In this document: positions 24,099 to 32,685 of the stretch, one piece after another | Position numbering within the stretch: position 1 is the first letter of the stretch | Layout: every line of letters starts with the position of its first letter | Assembly (NCBI GenBank): GCA_020636215.1 | Contig: JACJYG010000007.1 | Span: 186,001-250,000 of the forward strand | DNA from: Lewinellaceae bacterium | Lineage (GTDB): Bacteria > Bacteroidota > Bacteroidia > Chitinophagales > Saprospiraceae | Direction: 5' to 3' | Length of the DNA: 64,000 nt | Notes under the pieces: model-generated | Seen by the model: the letters and a program-made list of their open reading frames with translations, nothing else | Told to the model about the DNA's origin: nothing | Databases searched by the model: none | Made by a program: the position numbers and the translations under genes

Positions 24099-25202
24099 AT
24101 GAAAAAAGTTATTGAATATTACCGCGACATCGTCATCCAGATTGCCACCCCCACCAGCACTGGCACAGGCTTTTATTTGAAAGGGCCCAATCTCATCGTT
24201 ACCAACGCGCACAATGTCGAGGGTAACAAAGAAGCCATTATCAAAGGGGAGAAACTGGAAAAGCAGATGGCGCGCGTCCTCTACCTCGACCCCAAATACG
24301 ACCTCGCTTTCTTAGAAGTATCTGCCAATGCCGACCTCCCCGAAGTTGCCCTGGCCTTAGAGGGCGAACTGCATGATGGGGACACCGTTATCGCCATCGG
24401 CCATCCTTTCGGCTTGAAATACGCCACTACTCAGGGCATCATCTCCAATGCCAATCTTCTGGATGAGGACAGCGGCGTACGCCTGATCCAGCATGATGCC
24501 GCACTGAACCCCGGCAACAGCGGCGGCCCATTGGTCAATCAGCAGCGGCAGGTGGTGGGCGTCAATACCTTTATCATCAAAGACAGCGACAATATCGGCT
24601 TCTCCCTTCCGGTACAGTATCTGGGCCAGGCCATTGAGGAGTTTCAGGCCGCCGGCGGTGGGGTGTGCGTGCGTTGTACCGGCTGCAACAATGTCGTTTC
24701 CGAAGCCCAGGCCGACAATAAAAAGTATTGCCCGCACTGTGGCGCCGAACTGGAACTGCCTTCCTTAGCGGAGGAATATGAGCCCGCCGGTGTAGCCCTC
24801 ACTATCGAAGAACTGATCGTTAAGGTTGGCCATGAGGTGCGTCTTTCGCGGCGTGGCCCCAACAACTGGGAAATACAACAGGGCAGCGCGCGGATCAATA
24901 TTTCTTACCACGAGGAAACCGGGCTGATCACCGGCGATGCATACCTTTGCCTGCTCCCCCAGAAAAATATTAAGCCCCTCTACGAATATCTGTTGAGGCA
25001 AAACTATAAAGTGGAAGGCCTGACTTTTAGCATCAAAGACCAGGACATTATCCTTACCCTGCTCATCTACGACCGCTACCTCAACCTCAGCACCGGCATG
25101 AAACTATTCAAACATCTATTCGACAGCGCCGACCACTACGATAATATCCTGGTGGAACAATTTGGCGCCATTTGGAAGTACGAAGAAGGAGAGGAAGGGT
25201 GA
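24099..25202 (+). CDS. Trypsin-like serine protease with zinc ribbon and YbjN-like domain
   Basis: The 367-residue protein starts with an S1C (HtrA-like) protease domain. The triad is His38 in TNAHNV, Asp68 in YDLAFLEV and Ser141 in NPGNSGGPLV. There is no signal peptide and no PDZ domain, so it should be cytosolic. A zinc ribbon follows with Cys190, 193, 196, 211 and 214 (CPHCGAEL). The last 140 residues (TGDAYLCLLPQKNIKPLYEY) resemble the YbjN type III-chaperone-like fold. A longer frame from a TTG at 24021 is possible; the ATG at 24099 gives a compact protease start. Substrate unknown. Confidence 0.82.
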   Translation: MKKVIEYYRDIVIQIATPTSTGTGFYLKGPNLIVTNAHNVEGNKEAIIKGEKLEKQMARVLYLDPKYDLAFLEVSANADLPEVALALEGELHDGDTVIAIGHPFGLKYATTQGIISNANLLDEDSGVRLIQHDAALNPGNSGGPLVNQQRQVVGVNTFIIKDSDNIGFSLPVQYLGQAIEEFQAAGGGVCVRCTGCNNVVSEAQADNKKYCPHCGAELELPSLAEEYEPAGVALTIEELIVKVGHEVRLSRRGPNNWEIQQGSARINISYHEETGLITGDAYLCLLPQKNIKPLYEYLLRQNYKVEGLTFSIKDQDIILTLLIYDRYLNLSTGMKLFKHLFDSADHYDNILVEQFGAIWKYEEGEEG

Positions 25203-25659
25203 ATTCTGGAGGGCTGGTCGAAGAACACTCCCGAATTTTGGCCTTATCTTCTCACCCCACCTAGTACCTAGCCATACCAAGACAGATAATATTCTCCATA
25301 TAAGCAGCGTTCATGCAACAGCTTTAATTTAGGGCAAAATTCCGAAGTTTACCTTGGCCATCTTCAGGCAAACTTCGGAAGTTTCCCCATGAGGCCATGA
25401 AACCACCCGTTTGACGTCATTTAACAGAAATTTTTCGTCAACTTTTAAGAACATTCGTTATTATTGTGGTCTGATTGATTCGGTGTGTTTGGAGGATAGG
25501 GAAGCTGGCGTTCTTTCATTTGCCCTAATTGACGGCGCTCCCCGGATAAATTTGGCTTTATTACATCTCCTGAGAATTTGCCCTTTAACAAAGCGAATAC
25601 CAACGAAACCCACGATATAAAATATTGATTTGGAAGTAGCTATACAAATACCCACTTGC
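25203..25659. other. Intergenic region before the PorP/SprF gene
   Basis: No gene is seen. The arms TTCCGAAGTTT (25340-25350) and AAACTTCGGAA (25370-25380) form an 11-bp stem about 140 bases after the protease gene; it could end its transcript, although the T-run after it is weak. The last 100 bases are AT-rich and should hold the porin promoter. Confidence 0.5.
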
Positions 25660-26712
25660 ATGAAAAAAATGAAACCGATACTCATTACTTTCCTGATGGC
25701 CTTGGGAGTTTTTTCTCTGAATGCGCAGGATATTCACTTTTCTCAGTTCTATATGTCGCCGCTCAACCTCAATCCGGCTATGACGGGGGTGATGAACTGT
25801 AATATTCGCCTGGTAGCCAACTACCGCAACCAATGGGCGAGTGTACTGCGGTCCAATGCTTACAATACTTACTCGGTGTCTTATGACCAGCGCATTCCCG
25901 TTGGCCGTTACGATTATTTCGGTGTTGGTGGGACTTTCTGGGGCGACCGTGCCGGTGAAGCCAGTTTCTCAACATTGACCGGCAAGCTTTCTGCTTCCTA
26001 CAGCAAACGTATGGGGGGGTATCGGGACCAGGCCAACTACCTCGTGGTGGGGGCTGAAGCCGGTGTCGCCCAAAGGAGTATCGACTTCCTTAAATTGCGC
26101 TGGGGCCTGCAACACGATGGAGAGGGTGGATTTGACAGTGGCTTACCCACCGGGGAAGAAGGCGTTTTTGACCGTGATAACTTTATTTTTGCCGACCTGG
26201 CTGCCGGCCTGCTTTGGTTCATGGTTTTTGACGATAACAACAGCCTCTACCTCGGCGGCTCTTTCCACCACCTGAACCGCTCTAACCAGTCCTTTAGCAG
26301 TAGCGATGAAGACTTGCTCTACAGCCGCTTCACCTTCCACGCTGGTGGAGAGTTCATGATGGGCGACCGTTTCGGCCTGGTGCCCGGCGTTATCGTCATG
26401 AGCCAGGGGCCTTCCTTCCAGGTCAATGCCGGTACCAGTTTCAAGTTTCTGCTGGGCAGCCGCCAGTCCTATCAGGCCTTCCAGGTCGGTTTGTGGACGC
26501 GTATTTCCAACAAGATCGAGACCGGCGTTCTGAATGACGCCGCGATTCTTTCTACGCGCTTTGACTACGAAAACTTTAGCCTCGGCTTTAGCTACGATAT
26601 CAACGTTTCACCCTTGCGTACCGCCAGTAATTCCAACGGCGCTTTTGAATTTGCCCTGGCCTACAAGATATGTGGACTCGAGCGCCGCGGTGTCTACTGT
26701 CCGAACTTCTAA
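25660..26712 (+). CDS. PorP/SprF family type IX secretion outer-membrane protein
   Basis: The 350-residue beta-barrel protein has a signal peptide (KPILITFLMALGVFSLNAQ). The family hallmark DIHFSQFYMSPLNLNPAMTG follows, then RLVANYRNQWASV, repeated barrel strands and a terminal aromatic-rich strand. PorP/SprF proteins act with T9SS in exporting or anchoring particular cargoes such as SprB-like adhesins. Here no adhesin gene is adjacent. A 10-codon upstream extension exists; the ATG at 25660 begins the signal peptide. A strong terminator follows at 26733. Confidence 0.92.
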   Translation: MKKMKPILITFLMALGVFSLNAQDIHFSQFYMSPLNLNPAMTGVMNCNIRLVANYRNQWASVLRSNAYNTYSVSYDQRIPVGRYDYFGVGGTFWGDRAGEASFSTLTGKLSASYSKRMGGYRDQANYLVVGAEAGVAQRSIDFLKLRWGLQHDGEGGFDSGLPTGEEGVFDRDNFIFADLAAGLLWFMVFDDNNSLYLGGSFHHLNRSNQSFSSSDEDLLYSRFTFHAGGEFMMGDRFGLVPGVIVMSQGPSFQVNAGTSFKFLLGSRQSYQAFQVGLWTRISNKIETGVLNDAAILSTRFDYENFSLGFSYDINVSPLRTASNSNGAFEFALAYKICGLERRGVYCPNF

Positions 26713-26732
26713 GCGCCATTCTGTTGATGTCT

Positions 26733-26788
26733 CTGTAAAAACTACCAGCCCTGTGAACCTGCTGCTCACAGGGCTGGCCGTTTTACAG
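26733..26788 (+). terminator. Terminator of the PorP/SprF gene
   Basis: CCAGCCCTGTGA and TCACAGGGCTGG form a perfect 12-bp stem, and CTGTAAAA with TTTTACAG extends it outside. The T-run falls in the distal arm. It starts 20 bases after the stop codon. Confidence 0.75.
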
Positions 26789-26875
26789 GGACAATGTGAA
26801 TAACTCAAAGCTTATTTTTTTGTGGAACTATTTTCAGGAAGTATATAAAAGCACTATATTCGTTTTGCTGAACCC

Positions 26876-27015
26876 CTGTAAGTGCACAAAATGCCTGATC
26901 TGGTATCCTGAAGGCCAAGGGCCCCTCCCGGCACTGCCCCCTCAGTCGTAATATTATGCATAGCCCTTCGTTTTCCTATGGAATCGCGTTGGGGGCCTCC
27001 GGAAGGCATTTCAGG
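26876..27015. ncRNA. Candidate structured RNA or leader upstream of bactofilin
   Basis: The spacer between the porin terminator and the bactofilin gene folds into a long stem. ATGCCT (26891-26896) pairs with AGGCAT (27004-27009). CCGG (26928-26931) pairs with CCGG (26999-27002), and GCCCCC (26936-26941) with GGGGGC (26991-26996). An inner hairpin CATAG-CTATG lies at 26959-26980. No named family could be assigned, and the strand is not settled. Confidence 0.35.
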
Positions 27016-27063
27016 TAAATCCCAAATTCTTAATTTCAATTCACCAATTCAAAAACCAGAAAC

Positions 27064-27552
27064 ATGTTTGGAGGTAACAACAAGAAGGAGGCGAGTAAAG
27101 GAAAAAATGCGGGGGTGGTTTCTTCTTCCACTCATTCGCTAAACAGCCTCGTCCAGGGCACTACGGTCGAAGGAACTGTTAAGTCGGAGAGTGACATCCG
27201 CATTGATGGCGCCATTAAAGGAAAACTCTTTTGCGACGCCAAGGTGATCATCGGCCCTACTGGTTTTGTGGAAGGGCAAATCCGTTGCCAGAATGCAGTT
27301 ATTGAAGGCAAATTCGAAGGCACCCTGGAAGTGGCGGAACTCCTCAATATCCGTGAGACAGCTAAAATCAGTGGGGAAGTAACGACCGACAAACTGATCG
27401 TGCAGTCCGGCGCTACTTTCAACGTCACCTGTTCTATGGGAAGTAGCCAACAGCGCAAGGCCTCCGGCCCGAACGCCAGTATGAATTCATTTAAAAAGGA
27501 AGAAAAAGAAGATTCAAAAGTTGCCGCAGCAGGAAAATCCGCCGACGCATAA
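27064..27552 (+). CDS. Bactofilin family cytoskeletal protein
   Basis: The 162-residue protein is a bactofilin, which polymerises without nucleotide into filaments that scaffold cell-wall and shape proteins. The hydrophobic beta-helix core at residues about 30-125 has regular six-residue rungs (TTVEGTVKSESDIRIDGAIK, then GKLFCDAKVIIGPTGFVEGQ). Polar tails (KKEASKGKNAG and a lysine/glutamate-rich C-terminus) flank it, as usual. The next gene begins within or just after its end, so an operon with the AtpZ-like gene is likely. Confidence 0.92.
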   Translation: MFGGNNKKEASKGKNAGVVSSSTHSLNSLVQGTTVEGTVKSESDIRIDGAIKGKLFCDAKVIIGPTGFVEGQIRCQNAVIEGKFEGTLEVAELLNIRETAKISGEVTTDKLIVQSGATFNVTCSMGSSQQRKASGPNASMNSFKKEEKEDSKVAAAGKSADA

Positions 27553-27589
27553 GGAACAAGAGGATAAGCCTGAAAAGGCTCGCTCCAGG

Positions 27590-27784
27590 ATGGACCCCTA
27601 TCTTAAATATTCAGGTATGGCTTTCCAAATGGGGATCATTATCCTGGTAGGGACGCTCGTGGGTAAGAAACTGGATAGTTACTTCCAAACGGAGCGTCCC
27701 TATCTTACCGTCTTTATGGCGCTTTTATCTATCTTCGCCGCACTGTATGTTTCGCTAAAAGATCTTTTCACCGGCAATAAATAA
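27590..27784 (+). CDS. AtpZ/AtpI family membrane protein
   Basis: This protein of 64 residues (87 if the TTG at 27521 is used) has two membrane helices. The motif YLKYSGMAFQMGIIILVGTL then GKKLDSYF and the second helix with SLKDLF match the AtpZ/AtpI family. These proteins help assemble the ATP synthase rotor or admit Mg2+. The TTG start would overlap the bactofilin gene by 32 bases; the ATG at 27590 is the cautious choice. No ATP synthase subunit genes are nearby. Confidence 0.8.
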   Translation: MDPYLKYSGMAFQMGIIILVGTLVGKKLDSYFQTERPYLTVFMALLSIFAALYVSLKDLFTGNK

Positions 27785-27786
27785 TT

Positions 27787-28170
27787 ATGAGCCAACGACA
27801 GTTCCTGATTCAACTTGGCTTGCTTTCTCTCAGTGTTGCCATCCTGATCTTTTTTCTCAACCGCTTGCCACAGCTCCAACCGTCCAGCCTTTTGTCTTGG
27901 GCCAGCCTGGCCGCCTTCATTGCCATGAGCGTCATCATGTTCTTTGCCGGCAGCCGTGCCGCCAGAAGCGATAACAAGAACGATTTCACCAATGCCGTCC
28001 TAGGCTTTACCGTAGGGAAAATGTTCCTGGCCATCCTGGTTATTTTTGGATACAGCCAGTTAGCGCAACCTGCCGATAAACTCTTTATTATTCCCTTCTT
28101 CAGTATTTATCTGATTTATACTATCTTCGAAACCTACTTCATGATGAAGCTCGGGCGCATGAAATCCTGA
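27787..28170 (+). CDS. AtpI-like four-helix membrane protein
   Basis: This 127-residue protein has four predicted membrane helices (QLGLLSLSVAILIFFLNRL; SWASLAAFIAMSVIMFFAG; FTVGKMFLAILVIFGY; FFSIYLIYTIFETYFMMKL). It starts two bases after the AtpZ-like gene. In Bacteroidota a protein of this size and shape usually sits between atpZ and atpB. Here the operon instead continues to a biotin carrier five bases further on. Function unproven. Confidence 0.7.
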   Translation: MSQRQFLIQLGLLSLSVAILIFFLNRLPQLQPSSLLSWASLAAFIAMSVIMFFAGSRAARSDNKNDFTNAVLGFTVGKMFLAILVIFGYSQLAQPADKLFIIPFFSIYLIYTIFETYFMMKLGRMKS

Positions 28171-28175
28171 ATTCA

Positions 28176-28658
28176 ATGGTACTTCAACAATCCTTTAAGG
28201 CAACAATTAATTCGGAATATACTTTCGAGAACGTTCAATCATCCCTTGACCTGGTCAATATCAGCGACAGGCACTTTCATATTATTAAAGGCCATCAGTC
28301 CTATCGGGTAGAAGTGCTCCACTCCGATTTTAGCACCAAATCCTTTACAATTAAAGTGAATGGCGCTATTTATGAGGTATTACTGGAAGACGAATACGAC
28401 CAGTTGGTGCAACGCCTCGGCCTGGCTGCGGTTTCCAAGGTGAAGGTCAGGACGGTCAATGCGCCTATGCCTGGCCTGGTGCTCAGCATTGCTGTTGAAG
28501 AGGGGCAAGCTGTAAAAAAAGGAGACCCCCTGCTCATACTGGAAGCTATGAAAATGGAAAATGTACTGAGAAGCCCGGGTGATGGCGTCATCAAACGGCT
28601 CAACGTTAAACAAGGCGAAGCCGTTGAGAAAAATTACCTGCTGATAGAAATGGACTGA
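28176..28658 (+). CDS. Biotin carboxyl carrier protein (acyl-CoA carboxylase subunit)
   Basis: The 160-residue protein ends in a biotinyl domain with the biotinylated lysine Lys126 in EAMKMEN, preceded by APMPGLV. The N-terminal half (HIIKGHQSYRVEVLHSDF) matches the BCCP-like subunit of propionyl/methylmalonyl-CoA carboxylase or decarboxylase rather than AccB. It would carry CO2 between a biotin carboxylase and a carboxyltransferase encoded elsewhere. The stop codon lies one base from the stop of dsbD on the other strand. Confidence 0.88.
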   Translation: MVLQQSFKATINSEYTFENVQSSLDLVNISDRHFHIIKGHQSYRVEVLHSDFSTKSFTIKVNGAIYEVLLEDEYDQLVQRLGLAAVSKVKVRTVNAPMPGLVLSIAVEEGQAVKKGDPLLILEAMKMENVLRSPGDGVIKRLNVKQGEAVEKNYLLIEMD

Positions 28659-28659
28659 T

Positions 28660-31269
28660 TTACTCCTTCGCGCCTATCTGGCTATCCTCTTTTATGCCTT
28701 CCGCTTCCGTGATCTGTCGGTACGTTTCTAATCCACAGTTTAGAAAGTCCGCATAGTCGCTCACGCTTTCCTTAAAGCCGCGCGGAGCGGCCAGCACGCG
28801 TTCATCAGGGGACATCAGGACGTACAAAGGCTGAGAATTCTGTTCGAAGTTAACAATCTGAAAGTCCGCCCATTTGTTACCCACATTGCGCAGCTTTTCC
28901 TGTCGCGAAGCGGAAACCAGCACTTCTTTCAACGGTTGGCGGTCATCCACGTAGAGCGAGACCAGGACAAAATCCTCCCCGATTTTCTTCCAGACCTTAT
29001 CAACGATCCAGATATGCTCTTCTGTTTTCCGGCAATTGACGCAGCCGTAGCCCGTAAAATCAAGGAGAACTGGTTTTTTTACCTCTCGGGCGTAGGCCAT
29101 TCCTTCCACATAGTCCTTAAAGCAATCCAGGTTGTTGGCGCATTTGGTGAAGGAAGGGTATTTGGCCTTGATCACAGGATCCACTTCTGGCTCCGGCAAA
29201 AAGATGTTGTAGTGCGCCGGTGGAGCCAGCCCACTCATCAGTTTAAGAGAGTCGTAAGTTTGGGTCCGCTCATTAAAGAAAAAGCCGGTCACAAGGTAGA
29301 TCGTCAGTCCAAGCGATAGCAGGGCAAAGCCTAGCCTTGCCACCGGTAGCTTTTTTACCGGGCTGTCGTGTGGGAAGCGGATAAAACCGAACAGATAAGC
29401 AGCCATTGCCGCAAAGATGATCACCCAGGCGCCCATGAACAGCTCATAGGGCAAGATGTTCCAGTGCATGGTCATATCTGCTACCGAGAGAAACTTGAGC
29501 GCCAGGGCCAGTTCCAGGAAGCCGAGCACCACCTTCACCGAGTTCATCCAGCCGCCGGATTTGGGCAGCGAGTTGAGCCAGCCCGGGAAAGCAGCAAACA
29601 GAGCAAAGGGCAGCGCCAGGGCCGAAGAAAAACCTAGCATGACTACAAAAGGCCCCATTTTGTCGGTAGCACTTTGCACCAGGGCCGATCCAATAATGGG
29701 CCCCGTACAGGAGAACGATACCAAGGCCAGGGTGAACGCCATGAAGAATATTCCCAGTAAGCCTCCTCTATCCGCCATCGCATCACTCTTATTAGCCCAT
29801 GAACTGGGCAGTGTGATCTCGTAATAGCCGAAGAAGGAAAAGGCGAAAAACAGAAATATGAGGAAGAACAGCGTATTCGCAATCCAGTTGGTGGATAATG
29901 CATTGAGCGCCGTTGCGCCAAACACCCCCGTGATGATCAAACCGATGGATACATAGATCACAATAATAGAAAAGCCGTAAAGCAGCGCGTTGCGCAGGCC
30001 TGTTTTGCGGTCTTTACTACTCTTGGTGAAAAAACTCACCGTCAGCGGTATCATGGGAAAGACACAGGGCGTCAGCAGTGCCAGCAGGCCGCCGGCAAAG
30101 CCAAGCACAAAAGTCCACAAAAGGCCAGAGTTGCGCACCACATCTTCGGCGCCGCAGTCCCCTAAAGGCTCCACATAGGTAGCACGTATGCTGGGAACAG
30201 ATTGGTCGATGAGCGGCAACCCACTGGCCGGGTCAAGGGTGGCTACACCGGCTGTTCCACCCGCCAGGTTAAAAACGAACTCCACATCTGTGGGAGGAAG
30301 GCACTGTGAATCATCGCAGGCCATATAAGTGACATACCCTTTAATGGATTGGGTGGGGTCGCTCACTTTTATTTTTTGTGTAAAGCTGACCGGGCCTTCG
30401 ACAAATTTGACGACAACTGCTCCCCCAAAGAAGGGGTCGGGGCCAGACTTTTTCTTGCCTTCTTCTGCGGTTTCGCCCAGGCGTTCGAAGTGGCTGCCCG
30501 CTTCGAAGACGAATTCCGTAGGGATGGGCCCGTCATCCGGGTCGGTATGCTGGGAATAGATGGTCCAGCCTTTATCCAGGTCGGCAATAAAAAGTAGCTC
30601 GTATTCCTCTTCGCTGATCTTCTTCGTGTCAAAAGTCCATTTTACCGGAGCGGCTATCTTGCTGTCGGCCAGGCCGATGGCTTCCTGTATTTCTACCGGT
30701 TCTACTTCAGTGAAATCCTCGGCAGGTTTTTGGATGTTTTCTTCTACGGCTTCAGCAATTTCAGGGTCGGTAGCCGGCGCTGTTTTGACATTGGCCGATT
30801 TGGATGCCGGCGCCAGCTTGAAGCTGAAATCCACATTGGCCGGCGGCAGGCACATTTCCTCATTGCATGCCATGTACTCCAGATACCCGCTGATGGGCTG
30901 GCGGGCGTCTGTTACTTTGACGCGTTGGGTGAAGGTGGCGTTCTTTTTGAAATACGCCACTACTATGCCATCAAAGAGCGGTTCTTTGGCCTCGTGCCGG
31001 TCGCCGGATTCTACGAGCTTGCCTTTTACTTCAAAATGGGCGCCCTCGTCAAAGTAGAAACCGGTAGGGGTGGGGCCAATAACGTCCTCGCCGTATTTCT
31101 GGAAAGGAGAATAGGTTTTCCAGCCTTCGTCGATCTTCGCCTTGAATATGAGATCGAATTCTGTATCATTAATTTGTTTGGACTCAAAACTCCAATGTAC
31201 CGGGTTGGCCATTTGCCCGAAGAGGCTGAAAGAAGCCAGAAAGAAACTAAGTAGCGTGCTATATCTCAT
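28660..31269 (-). CDS. Thiol:disulfide interchange protein DsbD with two nDsbD domains
   Basis: This protein of about 869 residues moves electrons from cytosolic thioredoxin to periplasmic thiol proteins. After a signal peptide (MRYSTLLSFFLASFSLFGQ) come two nDsbD domains, each with a CysX4Cys pair followed by LPP (ACNEEMCLPP and ACDDSQCLPP). An eight-helix membrane domain has redox Cys in LLTPCVFPMIPLTV and SFSCTGPIIGSAL. The C-terminal thioredoxin domain has GYGCVNCRKTEEH. DsbD usually has one N-terminal domain; here there are two. A gene for a third lies 68 bases upstream. A start at 31302 is possible. Confidence 0.9.
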   Translation of the reverse strand: MRYSTLLSFFLASFSLFGQMANPVHWSFESKQINDTEFDLIFKAKIDEGWKTYSPFQKYGEDVIGPTPTGFYFDEGAHFEVKGKLVESGDRHEAKEPLFDGIVVAYFKKNATFTQRVKVTDARQPISGYLEYMACNEEMCLPPANVDFSFKLAPASKSANVKTAPATDPEIAEAVEENIQKPAEDFTEVEPVEIQEAIGLADSKIAAPVKWTFDTKKISEEEYELLFIADLDKGWTIYSQHTDPDDGPIPTEFVFEAGSHFERLGETAEEGKKKSGPDPFFGGAVVVKFVEGPVSFTQKIKVSDPTQSIKGYVTYMACDDSQCLPPTDVEFVFNLAGGTAGVATLDPASGLPLIDQSVPSIRATYVEPLGDCGAEDVVRNSGLLWTFVLGFAGGLLALLTPCVFPMIPLTVSFFTKSSKDRKTGLRNALLYGFSIIVIYVSIGLIITGVFGATALNALSTNWIANTLFFLIFLFFAFSFFGYYEITLPSSWANKSDAMADRGGLLGIFFMAFTLALVSFSCTGPIIGSALVQSATDKMGPFVVMLGFSSALALPFALFAAFPGWLNSLPKSGGWMNSVKVVLGFLELALALKFLSVADMTMHWNILPYELFMGAWVIIFAAMAAYLFGFIRFPHDSPVKKLPVARLGFALLSLGLTIYLVTGFFFNERTQTYDSLKLMSGLAPPAHYNIFLPEPEVDPVIKAKYPSFTKCANNLDCFKDYVEGMAYAREVKKPVLLDFTGYGCVNCRKTEEHIWIVDKVWKKIGEDFVLVSLYVDDRQPLKEVLVSASRQEKLRNVGNKWADFQIVNFEQNSQPLYVLMSPDERVLAAPRGFKESVSDYADFLNCGLETYRQITEAEGIKEDSQIGAKE

Positions 31270-31337
31270 AACCATAATACTTTGCTGATTAACAAGCCTC
31301 ATACTTTGTCAGTTGGATGAAGCCACGTTTTTTTTAC

Positions 31338-31790
31338 TTACTCAAAAGTAAAGGTGAATTCGACCTGCGTAGGAGGGAGGCATTTTTCTTCGTCGCAGGT
31401 CATAAATTCAACGTAGCCGGCAATGGACTGCAGGCCTTTCTTTACCTTGACCCGTTGCCGGAACACGGCTTCTTCCTTAAACTTGGCGATATACATGCCG
31501 AAAAGATTGTCCATGCCTTCCACTTTATGGCCCTCCTCCCTTGTTTCTTCCATCAATGAATAGCCTTCATTTTCATAGAAAACTATGCTGGTGGGGACGG
31601 GCCCGTCATCGCCAATGTATTGGGAATAGAGATACCAGCCCGGTTCAATATTGGCAGTGAATACCAATTCTATTTCCCCGTCGCCGCTTGTTTGGGCAGT
31701 GTACGTCCAATGGACTGGGTTATCCAGGGGCTGGGCAGTGGACAAAAGGGCGCTCCCGCTCAATAGTAGTACCAGAAATATGTCCTTCAT
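31338..31790 (-). CDS. Stand-alone nDsbD-like periplasmic domain protein
   Basis: The 150-residue protein has a signal peptide (MKDIFLVLLLSGSALLSTAQ) and a single nDsbD-type immunoglobulin-like domain. It starts PLDNPVHWTYTAQ, like the two domains of DsbD (ANPVHWSFESKQ), and holds the redox pair TCDEEKCLPP. It would accept electrons from the DsbD core or pass them to another client. It probably shares a transcript with dsbD. Confidence 0.88.
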   Translation of the reverse strand: MKDIFLVLLLSGSALLSTAQPLDNPVHWTYTAQTSGDGEIELVFTANIEPGWYLYSQYIGDDGPVPTSIVFYENEGYSLMEETREEGHKVEGMDNLFGMYIAKFKEEAVFRQRVKVKKGLQSIAGYVEFMTCDEEKCLPPTQVEFTFTFE

Positions 31791-31879
31791 GAACGATTGA
31801 GTTTAAAACGCACCAAAAATAAAGCATTAACTCCTTCTCCCTCAGCCTTAAGCGGACAATAATAAAAGATTAACACTCT

Positions 31880-32587
31880 CTAAGCCACCACCCTGGCAGT
31901 TGCCAGCAGGGATTCGAAGAGTAGCCTGCCATCGGTATTACCAAGTTCCTTTTCAGTAGCTCGTTCGGGATGGGGCATCATGCCGAAGACGTTGCGCTGT
32001 TCATTGCAGATGCCGGCGATATTGCGCAGGGCGCCATTGGGGTTTGCCCCATCGTTGATCGCCCCATCTTCGGTAGCATAGCGGAATAGAACCTGCCCGT
32101 TGGCCTCCAGTCGGTTGAGCGTTTCTTCATCGGCATAATAACGGCCCTCCGCGTGGGCAATGGGTATCTTCAGCACCCTGCCTGGCATGATGTTGGAAGT
32201 GATGGGGGAATTGTTGGTCTCGGTGCGTATAAATGCGTTTTTGCAGATAAATTTATGATTGCTGTTGCTCACTAGTACCCCCGGCAACAAGCCGGCTTCA
32301 CAGAGGATCTGAAAACCGTTGCCAATTCCCCAAACATAACCACCGCTTTTAGCGAAATCGATCACCGCGTTCATAATGGAGGAAAAACGAGCAATGGCCC
32401 CGGCGCGCAGGTAATTACCGTAGGAAAATCCACCCGGTAGCAGGATGCAATCTCCGGTGGTGAAACGATCCAGTTTGTCATCTTTATGCCAAAGCTTGGC
32501 CACCTCCTGCTGAAGAACCTCCCTCAGGACATGCACCATGTCATCATCACAATTGGAACCAGGGAAAACAACTACTCCAAATTTCAT
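31880..32587 (-). CDS. purQ: Phosphoribosylformylglycinamidine synthase subunit PurQ with Cys-to-Gly at the nucleophile
   Basis: PurQ is the glutaminase subunit that supplies ammonia to PurL in purine synthesis. The 235-residue protein matches the family closely: KFGVVVFPGSNCDDD, then DCILLPGGFSYG, NGFQILCEAGLLPG, PIAHAEGRYYAD and the His-Glu pair in MMPHPERATE. The nucleophile position, normally GICNGFQ, reads GIGNGFQ because codon 89 (32321-32323) is GGC. YVL before it is YVW, and YGDYL reads YGNYL. The start at 32587 is the family start; the open frame extends upstream only by chance. The minus-strand promoter TACCTTTG lies at 32616-32623. Confidence 0.9.
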   Translation of the reverse strand: MKFGVVVFPGSNCDDDMVHVLREVLQQEVAKLWHKDDKLDRFTTGDCILLPGGFSYGNYLRAGAIARFSSIMNAVIDFAKSGGYVWGIGNGFQILCEAGLLPGVLVSNSNHKFICKNAFIRTETNNSPITSNIMPGRVLKIPIAHAEGRYYADEETLNRLEANGQVLFRYATEDGAINDGANPNGALRNIAGICNEQRNVFGMMPHPERATEKELGNTDGRLLFESLLATARVVA

Positions 32588-32615
32588 AGTGAGAAGCTCT
32601 GTTTGAATGGAGCTG

Positions 32616-32623
32616 CAAAGGTA
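32616..32623 (-). promoter_or_regulatory. purQ promoter -7 element
   Basis: Minus-strand TACCTTTG matches TAnnTTTG and lies 29 bases upstream of the purQ start codon. Confidence 0.55.
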
Positions 32624-32685
32624 GCGAAAATGTATGCTCCTGCCAATCTTTATCCGGCTCACAGAGACGGAAACAACCATAGCCC

